64,000 bases of DNA from Saccharum officinarum (taxonomy: Eukaryota; Streptophyta; Magnoliopsida; Poales; Poaceae). Under the pieces are notes generated by a model. It ran no database searches, was not told the origin of the DNA, and saw only the letters and a list, made by a program, of their open reading frames with translations. Shown piece after piece: positions 56,739 through 64,000 of the stretch. Positions within the stretch are counted from its first letter, which is position 1, and every line of letters begins with the position of its first letter. The DNA lies in contig CM036158.1 in assembly GCA_020631735.1 (NCBI GenBank), forward strand, positions 77,541,172 to 77,605,171, written 5' to 3'. A program made the position numbers and the translations under genes.

Positions 56739-57022
56739 TGATACATCCGGCCCAGGTAGGGTTGGCCGAGGCCCAATAAATTAAGGTTGCCCGGACCCCA
56801 ACAGTTCTTATGCACACCCACTTGGGGAAAGGCCCATATCCCTAAAAGACTAGTCCGATAGGGGAGGGTGGCTCTCTCTTTTAAGGTGGCTTCCTCCTCC
56901 CAAGCTAAGCAAGGTGGGATTATTCAGAGGCTCACATGGTCGCCGCCCGACTACAACTAGGCCACTTGGCCCTTTTTTGTTGCGTCTTTGCCAGCGGGTA
57001 ATAGCGGAGGATGTCCTCATCA
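56739..57022 (-). repeat. 3' LTR of the TRIM
   Basis: 284 bp, nearly identical to 57063-57346. Confidence 0.94.
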
Positions 57023-57062
57023 TTCCCACCCCCTTAAACAAGGGTCCAGCTCTGATACCAAA

Positions 57063-57346
57063 TGATACATCCGGCCCAGGTAGGGTTGGCCGAGGCCCAA
57101 TAAATTAAGGTTGCCCAGACCCCAACAGTTCTTATGCACACCCACTCGGGGAAAGGCCCATATCCCTAAAAGACTAGTCCGATAGGGGAAGGGTGGCTCT
57201 CTCTTTTAAGGTGGCTTCCTCCTCCCAAGCTAAGCAAGGTGGGATTATTCAGAGGCTCACACGGTCGCCGCCCGACTACAACTAGGCCACTTGCCCTTTT
57301 TTGTTGTGTTTTTGCCATCGGGTAATAGCGGAGGATGTCCTCATCA
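57063..57346 (-). repeat. 5' LTR of the TRIM
   Basis: 284 bp. It differs from the other LTR by a handful of substitutions and balanced 1-bp indels (for example CCCGGACC/CCCAGACC, CACTTGG/CACTCGG, TTGCGTCTTTG/TTGTGTTTTTG). Confidence 0.94.
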
Positions 57347-57752
57347 TTGTTGTGGTCATGCTCAACATCCTCATGCGCCTCCTCCTTGGGCTCATCATCA
57401 TTGCGATCGCCCCATATTTCTCATTTAGAAACACCCAAAATCTCATGGGCGGACTTGAAGTCCATGATCTCACAAAGTATGCTACTATCCATAGATCGAT
57501 AGAAAATATTAGTAGCTTGGCTATCGAGATATAGGAATTTACTTTGCGCTTGAGTTGCATTCTTTTTATCAATTGCAAAGGAAAAGCCCACATCTACGAT
57601 CCACCACAATTGAGGAGAAATAAACTTAAAATTGCATGTCATCCAATTTCTCCACCGTGCAAAGTGTGTGCCATCAAAAATGTGTGGACACTCAACATCT
57701 AGCCATAAGCCGCCATCCTCTCGGGTCGGTGAAGACCACAAATGAGAGACCC

Positions 57753-57765
57753 GGCTCTGATACCA
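57753..57765 (-). promoter_or_regulatory. Primer binding site of copia-3
   Basis: TGGTATCAGAGCC on the minus strand, two bases after the LTR; a perfect initiator tRNA-Met type PBS. Confidence 0.92.
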
Positions 57766-57767
57766 CT

Positions 57768-57882
57768 TGTAGGGTCGAGATGACAGACTAGAGGGGGGGT
57801 GAATAGTCCTTTCTAAAACTTAAACGCTTTGGCTAACCGAAAACAATGCGGAATTAAACTTATCGGTCTAGCTAAGACTACA
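57768..57882 (-). repeat. 5' LTR of copia-3 (first 115 bp before the gap)
   Basis: Matches 49453-49565 (TGTAGGGTCGAGATG and AATAGTCCTTTCTAAAAC). The remaining ~2.4 kb is lost in the N gap. Confidence 0.92.
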
Positions 57883-57982
57883 NNNNNNNNNNNNNNNNNN
57901 NNNNNNNNNNNNNNNNNNNNNNNNNNNNNNNNNNNNNNNNNNNNNNNNNNNNNNNNNNNNNNNNNNNNNNNNNNNNNNNNNN
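57883..57982. other. 100-N scaffold gap
   Basis: Exactly 100 Ns. It cuts through the copia-3 LTR on the left and the CACTA element on the right, so the true distance is unknown. Confidence 0.97.
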
Positions 57983-58175
57983 TGCTTCTTGCTCAAAAAC
58001 CAGAAGAAAGTGAGTCTGGTATTTGACATGGCTAGATCCAATGACCAATGAAGCAGCAAGAACATTTTGGCCATGGCAGCTAAGCAGAAGGAAGGATCAT
58101 TGAAGCCATCAAGGGAGAGGGATGCCCTTAGTGTTGAGGTTGGACTAGAAGGAAGGATTTCCTTAATATGCCGAC

Positions 58176-58823
58176 ATGTATAGAAAATGCGACCGATACA
58201 AGGAAGCGATGAGAGATTATTTTAAGGAGCAGGCTAAGCAAGAAATGAAACAAATGTTGGTTAAAATGATGGCCAATCCTAATTCTAAGATAAGGCAACA
58301 AATGGCTAGTGTAATGTCAGCTCAACAGGTGCAGCGGCCACAGATGATCACACAGCCGCCAGAGATGCAGATGGTCATCATGCATCCCTCGGATTGTCCA
58401 ATAGTTCCGAGCAGGATCAGATCTACAGCAAATAAGGAGCACTATGCAGTTGATGACATCATTGGACCATCAGTTTGCTCCCTAGATATATCGTACAGTA
58501 TCACCAATGTCTGTACGATACAAGTTGCCACAAGTATGGCGATCCCTGGCCGCAAGTTTCATGGCGATACAATTCCCAATGACTACGTCAGGGTTGAAGT
58601 GTTGACAGTCGTGGAAGGACATAAGGACGACTTGCTAGACATCCCCACTAAAGAGGGTATCGAGAAACTCGGACAAGCTATCAATGACTTCATCTTATGG
58701 CCTCAATGGGACATCAGGTTGAACGATCCTATTCCACCAATGCCAACTTTCGAACTTCATGATGAAGGAGGGTTCTCGCATGCGTGCTCCTCCCCACCAT
58801 TAGAGAACCATCCATCTTCTTAG
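58176..58823 (+). pseudogene. CACTA TNP-associated ORF fragment
   Basis: 215 codons with MYRKCDRYKEAMRDYF, EHYAVDDIIGPSVCSLDI, AIPGRKFHGDTIPNDYVRVE and DIPTKEGIEKLGQAINDFIL, phrases typical of the C-terminal part of CACTA-encoded proteins next to TNP2 transposase. Upstream, the frame is interrupted by a TAA at about 58164 where the family continues, and earlier parts are lost in the gap. The DDE transposase core itself is not in the window. It ends at TAG 58821-58823. Confidence 0.8.
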
Positions 58824-58933
58824 GACACAGCAACCTCGACACCTTGTTGGTATTTATTAACTTGACACTTGTTTTGGAGAGTCATATTAATCACCTATAC
58901 ATCTAGCTTTATTATACTAGGTTGTCATCCCGG

Positions 58934-60428
58934 TGTTGGAAGCTAAAAGTGTTTAATGGCCTTTCTATCATTCCATGTGACTAAAATAATTATAAAGATG
59001 TATATGATAAAGTAAATATATCCGCAAGCGCATAGATGAATATACCATTGTAGCATTTTACCTAGAGTATTACCAGGTTGTCGATTTATATGTATACCAT
59101 TAGGAAGGGAAGGATAAAGGAATATATCACTTGTATGTATAAATGATGGAGAGAGTCAACTATACTCAATCTATCTACTCATAATAGGGGTAAGTCACAA
59201 GATAAAATAATAATGATAAGCATATGATAAGTCATAAATAGTAATCAACCTTAGAGCATTTCCAATCTAAGCATTAGCATGGATTAGGTAGGTATAGAGA
59301 AATATTCCTAAGTTATTCTTAACTACGTGTCAATGTATACCATGATTAGTGCAATTATGTCTGGCAATCATAGCGAGAAGGCATTATATCTACGCATAAG
59401 GGACATTACTAATAAGGTAGTTTATGAACATAGCATAAAATCTACCTTGGCAACCGGGTCCAACTTGGTCTATATTCGAGGAGTGGACTACAAAGGACTC
59501 AACGAAAGTGTCACATTTGCATTCTAATGCTACTTCGTGATCTGCCACTAAGTCTGGAATATAGGGTGTTTCCGCAGGTAAACAACGTCTAAGCACCATG
59601 CTTACACAATGTTGATCACCCACCCATTATATCAAAGGGCGAGAGCTTTGCGATCCTATGTTTGAATATAAAGACAATCTAACTATGCTAGACATATGAT
59701 CAAAGTATATAAAGAACAATATATTTGCAAATATAATAATATAGAGCAAAGTCATATCAATTGTATCTAGCAGAATATAAATAGAAAGATACAAAAGAAA
59801 GGTTACAAGGGCTTTACCAAGCCACGCTTATAGATAGATCCGGAATCCAAGACGAAGCTTGTCTCTCTCTAGATCTAGCCTATGTAGCTATGTTATAGAT
59901 AATGGTGGAGATCTAAGGAGACTAGGGTTGTTGGCTCTGATGACTTGATCAGACTTGAGACTTATGAATTGAATTAGATGCCAGGGGGTGGAGGCTCTGC
60001 TTATATAGGCCCATAGAATGCACCAAAGCCCTCGGATCAAACCGACTTGAAACAATGGCGTAGATGCAAACCCTAAGGCGGTGGAGAACCAATGTAAGAA
60101 GGGGGAGACTGACCCGTGGGTCCCACATCGGCCGACCACGCCCACGGGTGGCCGCTCGCCCCCTCTGCTAGGTGGGTCCTGCCTTCTTCCACGCATCTTC
60201 TCGTGTCTTCTAGAGTCTTCCTAAGTCGGTGCCACAGATAAATATCAATTTTAATCCAACGTGTAGGTCCATCCTTACGTATTTCCTGATAACCCCCTGT
60301 AGAAACATAGTTTCACTAAAACCTATGGAATTCTGTCAGTGTAAACCCTATCTCTACGTTTGGTATTGAATTATGTCCATTTCTATGCTTGGATGATGGT
60401 ATATTTTAGTAGTTATTGACCGTCAACA
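58934..60428 (-). repeat. Probable solo LTR inserted in the CACTA element
   Basis: ~1.5 kb with minus-strand ends TGTTGACGGTCAATAAC (60428) and CTTCCAACA (58934), and a TATA box (GGCCTATATAAGCAGAGCC on the minus strand near 60010-59992). No internal domain or second LTR is seen. The flanks (CCCGG and CACCT) do not form a target duplication, so the boundaries are tentative. Confidence 0.6.
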
Positions 60429-60467
60429 CACCTAACCCAACCTCTCTAAAGAACCTACCATCTCATA

Positions 60468-61060
60468 ATGCACCATCACCAGAACCTAACTGTACCACCA
60501 TCATTTAGCCTCCACCCTGCCTCAGATCCTCTACCAAACCCACCAACACCCTCGCCAACAAAGAATCCACCAACCCCGAGCCAGAAGGATGCCTCGTCGA
60601 AACCTACAGGCTCTAAGGGTATTCTAACCTCTAAGCCAAAAATGGTTACGCCCTTCGATGATAAGGCATCGCCACTGATCATGAAGAAGTTGATGAACGG
60701 AATTACAAGGAGACCAGAGACTCGTTCCAAAAGAGAAACAGTTGCCTCCTCCACCTCGAAAAACAACATACGAAAGCCAACGAAGGAGGATTATGACAAT
60801 GTCCCCCAAAAATATGTGTCGGACAGGCCTCTACTCCAGTGGTGCGAGCTCCTTTGTGTTTCATGTGGGATGAAGAGGATGCATGATTGGTATATGAGGG
60901 CATCTTCGGTTGAGATCAGTGCCTTCAGCATAGTTGTACCACCACTTACTTTTTGGGTAGGCCATGCATGATCCCAGTTGACTTCGAGGACATTTGGTTG
61001 ATGTTTCGCCTAGACAAACTCGAACTCTAGCTCGTGAGGGTGTGGTGCCTGTAAGTGACA
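60468..61060 (+). pseudogene. CACTA Ulp1-type protein, N-terminal exon (damaged)
   Basis: A proline/serine-rich segment (PNPPTPSPTKNPPTPS) and a basic stretch are followed by MKRMHDWYMRASSVEI, a phrase found ahead of Ulp1 domains in transposon-encoded proteins. The frame shifts near 60965 (VDFEDIWLMFRLDKLEL continues in another frame) and has a TAG near 61028 before a GT donor. Confidence 0.7.
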
Positions 61061-61180
61061 CTTGTACATAATTATGTTTTATTTCTAATATAATGTTAAG
61101 GCATGAAATCTGACATGGTCGTGCTTTACAGAATGCAAGTAGCCGACCAGGAGATGCGGTTTACTGAGGATCTGTTCTTC

Positions 61181-63191
61181 ATGCAGGGAAAAAGGTTGGG
61201 TATCTCGGCCCGTTCAGAATAAGCGAGGATGCGCACACAGTGGTTATGGGTCCTGATAACGACCTATATGTGGGCAAGACCGAGGCTGAAATAACCAAAA
61301 TTAGAGTGGAGGAGCAAGACAAGAAGGAACTTGCAGTGGACACCTACATAGGAGACGTGTTTCTTGAATTCCAAGACATGAGAGTTGTATGTGCACCATA
61401 CATGTTCCGGTATGTTGGTCCTAATTCCCTTAATAATTTTTATTCACAAAGTTATTACTATCTTAACACATAACTTTATTAAACTGGTGCAGGGAGCATT
61501 GGATTTGTATGTACATTTATCTTTATGATGCATGGGTTTTGGTCCTTGACTCCGTAGATTTCCCAAAGGACAACTATCAAAAGTTCATCGATATTTTAAA
61601 TCAGTAAGTCATGAAGTGTATGCGTTCTTTTCAACATTTCTATTTTATCTAAGAGACTTTGGAAATGACTTGGTGAATTCATTCGAGCTCTGTAAGGCAT
61701 ACATGTCGTATAAATTGAAAGGTGGACTGTACGATTTAAACAAAAAAATGAAACCGCTACACGTTCGGACTAAATATCCGGTAATTTTAAATAAGCATTC
61801 ACATCTGTCTTGTATATAAGTATGAGTATGGATATTCTATGATCTTGAAACACTTACAACAGTCTACACAGACTCTTTTCCATAGGTGATATGGCATGAC
61901 CAATTTTTTTATTTATTTAGAAAGAAATAGTCTTGTTGAAGAGGAAATTATACCTTTGCCTGTGGATCATATTATTTGTCTCAAAATGATACCCCTAGGA
62001 AGAAATAGTCTTGTTGAAGAGGAAATTATACCTTTGCTTGTGGATCATATTATTTGTCTCAAAATGATACCCCTAGGATCTGAACATGATAGAAGAAACG
62101 GTGTTTCAAAAAATGTACACTTGCTGCAGCCACTTAAAAAGGTTACAAAAAAAATAATAAGATTAGGTGGCCCACATCGAGATACATTGGAAAGATCATG
62201 TATTCATGTGAGAACTAAGAAGCTACAGCTAGGATTAGGACTAGGGGCATTTCAGTTACAAACGTGTAAATTGCTTCACTAATAGCTAAGTCACACATGA
62301 TTGAAGCTTGTTATTAAAGTAAGGGGGATTATATAGGTCCAGCTTAAATCTGACCGTTGCTGGGAAAGTCAGAATTTCTGATAGGGTATCAGAACTTCTG
62401 GTTTTCGCAGGACATTATTTTACCTTTGCTTTCTATAACTTCTGATAGGGTACCAGAACTTCTGGTTTTCGCAGGACATTACTTTACCTTTGCTTTCTGT
62501 AAACTTTTGGACGAGGTGGATGAAGATCTTGTTCTACACCTTGAGTAGCATTACAACCCTAATTCTCTATTGCTATAACGTTGTTACCTTATAAGGATCC
62601 AATTTTGCCTGGAAATAAATAGAAATCTGGAATATTTGCTCATTAATAATTTATAATATGTTAATATGCATTCCTAAAGATTGGAAAGTGGGCGAGGAGA
62701 ACAATACTCTTTTTTTGTTGATTTTGTCCCTATAGTTTGTAGTTGAAGTATACTACTTGAAATATTTACTTATTACTACTTTCCAATTCTTTTAGTGTCA
62801 CAAGCAACAACCAGGATCGATGCATTGTGGATACTATGTGTGCGAGTTTCTCAGATATAATGGTAGGTACACCAGCAACCCTAAGAACGTAAGTAATAGT
62901 CAAATGTGATTATGTGAAGTATTGTCATTACTGATGTCGTCTCCATACTAGTTAGTGTGTAAATATATGGCTTAATATTTTTGGTAGGTATACAAGTGTG
63001 CTAATCCCACAGAGAAACACCTTTTGAATGAAGAGCTCATGAACATTTACGATGAATTTTGCTGGTTCATCATAAAAGTAATAATTCACAAATATGGGAA
63101 GTATTTTGATCCCGATGGTGAGTTAGCTAAACCAGAGTACCGAGATCTCATAGATATTGACAGGCTAGAGCTGAACCATGAGGATTATTAA
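61181..63191 (+). CDS. CACTA-encoded Ulp1-like cysteine protease module
   Basis: Exons with good splice borders: ~61181-61409, 61493-61603, 61654-61780, (uncertain part 61886-62280), 62796-62888 and 62988-63191 (stop TAA). Visible motifs: [20 protein letters not shown]; then across an in-frame splice [20 protein letters not shown] with catalytic His (EHW); Asp in [24 protein letters not shown]; and [20 protein letters not shown] with the oxyanion Gln and nucleophile Cys. Ulp1 enzymes process or remove SUMO. Such domains occur in several plant DNA transposons. All catalytic residues appear intact although the preceding exon is damaged, so activity is uncertain. Confidence 0.78.
61922..62077 (+). 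repeat. 78-bp tandem duplication in the Ulp1 gene
   Basis: Two nearly identical 78-bp units (61922-61999 and 62000-62077), exactly 26 codons each, in an open frame ([20 protein letters not shown]). One visible difference (CCT/CTT). Confidence 0.93.
62378..62508 (+). repeat. 64-bp tandem duplication
   Basis: TCTGATAGGGTATCAGAACT and the following ~45 bp recur after 64 bp with about three differences. It lies in an intron-like region between Ulp1 exons. Confidence 0.9.
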
Positions 63192-63356
63192 TTAGAGAGT
63201 GGAAAACTTTGTTGTAATATTACTCTTAGGTGTGATGACTATGGTGGATTTATAATTGTTTGTAATCTTCCATTACACTTTTCATGCATGGAGAAATAAT
63301 TGACTGTGATTTATATTCATAATTGCCTGAGATCTATGATTGTCTGTGATTTATAT
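63192..63356 (+). other. 3' untranslated region of the CACTA gene
   Basis: A/T-rich, no ORF. It contains two close copies of CTGTGATTTATATTCA/CTGTGATTTATATACA. Confidence 0.5.
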
Positions 63357-63846
63357 ACACTGGCGGGAATTATATGGCGCCAATTTGAATTTTCAAAACC
63401 ATTTTCAGTGGCGGGTTCATAGCAAAAACACAGCTTGCTAAACACATTATCACTGGTGGCTCTTGTAAACAATCTGCCAACTTTTAATACATTTACACAG
63501 GCGGTTCACTCAAGAAGGCCGCCTGTGTAAACAGCTTTATCACTGGTGGTACAATTGTGTAGACCGCCTGTGTAAACCTCATTACCAATGGCGGTTCTTG
63601 TAAGCAAACCGTCTGTGTTAATTCAATTACACTGGCGGTTCACTTATATGGACCGCCTGTGAAATTTTCATTAGCAGTGGATGCTGACTTATGTGAACCG
63701 CCAGTGAAATTGTATTAACACTGGCGCATATTAACTAGCCGCCTGTAAAATTCTTTATTTCCACTGGCCTTTACCACTGGCGGTTGCGTCAGCCACCAGT
63801 AGAAATATCTCTGAAACTGCCAGTACAAATCTCAGCTTAACTAGTG
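63357..63846 (+). repeat. CACTA subterminal repeat array and terminal inverted repeat
   Basis: A dozen or more short motifs in both orientations: ACACTGGCGGTTCAC, ACACAGGCGGTTCAC, CACTGGTGG and inverse forms GAACCGCCAGTG and GACCGCCTGTGTAAA, spaced ~15-40 bp. Such arrays bind the element's TNPA-like protein in CACTA transposons. The array runs into the terminus ACTAGTG at 63846. Confidence 0.92.
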
Positions 63847-64000
63847 AGCGAACAGGATTGCTTCAATGAAATCCTCAAAAAACATGAAATTGAGCACCAA
63901 GTTGACATTGGATATTGTAGTTTTCAAATTAGAGAGTTGACTCTGCTTGGCCTAAAAAATGCTTCTCAAGCTTTTAAGCTTGGGTGCAACTAATGTAGAT
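63847..64000. other. Flank of the CACTA element
   Basis: 154 bp with no ORF or motif I recognise. Confidence 0.5.

Larger units (their letters stand above)
56739..57346 (-). mobile_element. Complete TRIM retrotransposon with a 40-bp internal region
   Basis: 608 bp: two 284-bp LTRs (57346-57063 as 5' LTR, 57022-56739 as 3' LTR; minus-strand ends TGATGAGGACATCC and GGATGTATCA) separated by only 40 bp. Those 40 bp are the PBS TGGTATCAGAGC (57060-57049), ~13 bp, and a polypurine tract AAGGGGGTGGGAA (57035-57023). Perfect TSD TTGTT (56734-56738 and 57347-57351). The LTR contains AATCCCACCTTGCTTAGC, similar to the ATCCCAC motif of known TRIM LTRs. It has no coding capacity. Confidence 0.95.
55281..57741 (-). 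pseudogene. Copia-3 gag, degenerate and TRIM-interrupted
   Basis: N-terminus from 57741 with GGLWLDVECPHIFDGTHFAR and SQATNIFYRSMDSSILCEI. A frameshift near 57425 follows, then LNEKYGAIA with an acidic stretch, and the TRIM inserted at 56739-57346. It resumes with VVVEDCSTSRSSDDKDYH and Ser-rich GYESDASTSSSTSS, then a coiled coil (56448-55990) and three CCHC knuckles: CYQCHEVGHIAKCC, CFKCGDM… (followed by a stop) and a third around KGHNAHSCP in another frame. It ends with the family phrase LVWVPSKSG at 55281. There are at least four breaks. Confidence 0.88.
49453..57882 (-). mobile_element. Copia-3: Maximus-like element with gag only (non-autonomous candidate), cut by the gap
   Basis: On the minus strand: 5' LTR (from 57768, truncated by Ns), PBS, decayed gag (57741-55281), ~3.3 kb without any pol motif, polypurine tract, and a complete 2497-bp 3' LTR. 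A TRIM is inserted in gag. Left flank CATGT lies inside an older copia-2-family LTR. The lack of protease, integrase, RT or RNase H remnants suggests a gag-only lineage rather than a simply decayed copy. Confidence 0.85.
57983..63846 (+). mobile_element. CACTA (En/Spm) transposon, 3' part
   Basis: Contains a TNP-type ORF fragment (58176-58823), an inserted solo LTR (58934-60428), a Ulp1-like protease module in several exons (to 63191), ~490 bp of subterminal repeats, and a terminal inverted repeat whose complement reads CACTAGTTAAGCTGAG, ending at 63846. The left end is beyond the gap. The 3-bp flank after the end is AGC; its partner is not visible. Confidence 0.88.

Overview
This is nuclear DNA from a grass, most likely a panicoid/Andropogoneae relative (sorghum, sugarcane, Miscanthus, maize group). 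The inference rests on the transposon types (Tekay-like chromovirus, Maximus/SIRE-like copia elements, an RTE LINE with a TTG-repeat tail, a CACTA element and many Tourist-like MITEs) around one plant gene with many introns. The species cannot be fixed from the sequence alone. Two 100-N scaffold gaps (6297-6396 and 57883-57982) mark contig joins.

Left third (1-31394), a nest of three LTR retrotransposons. The oldest is copia-1, a Maximus/SIRE-type element on the minus strand (5' LTR 29912-31394, PBS 29897-29909). Its gag is broken into 29131-29858 and 17502-19154. Copia-2, a complete ~10 kb Maximus/SIRE element on the plus strand (19155-29130, perfect 5-bp TSD GAGCT, open gag and pol), sits in the middle of that gag. 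A Ty3/gypsy chromovirus on the minus strand (5' LTR 12673-17501, 3' LTR running off the left edge) sits near the gag 3' end. The gypsy gag-pol appears twice (1850-6176 and 6397-10661), on either side of the N gap; this is probably an unmerged contig overlap.

Between its PBS and gag the gypsy element carries an extra ORF (11279-11890). Its first ~21 residues copy the histone H3 tail, including the K4 and ARKS (K9/S10) contexts. A coiled coil and a long acidic tail follow. The same element encodes an integrase with a C-terminal chromodomain-like region. This is the most striking feature of the window.

Middle (31395-49452). A GC-rich stretch with no gene I recognise is followed by the only clear host gene, an ABC1/UbiB-family (ABC1K) atypical kinase on the minus strand (16 contiguous exons, 33716-40796; probable transit-peptide exon 41413-41495). 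Two 5'-truncated RTE LINE fragments lie in its introns. Upstream of the gene are about eight related MITEs, a duplicated MITE-like unit, and decayed Tat-type gypsy gag sequence.

Right third (49453-64000). Copia-3 is a Maximus-like element on the minus strand with a decayed gag and no pol, so probably a gag-only non-autonomous element. A complete 608-bp TRIM with only a 40-bp internal region is inserted in its gag. After the second gap comes the 3' part of a CACTA element with a degenerate TNP-type ORF, a Ulp1-like cysteine protease module with the catalytic residues present, an inserted solo LTR, and the subterminal repeats and terminal inverted repeat ending at 63846.

A shared feature links copia-1, -2 and -3: each LTR has a dense array of CpG-rich palindromic units (core GACCGGACGCGTCCGGTC) ending about 50 bp upstream of a TATAAATA box.
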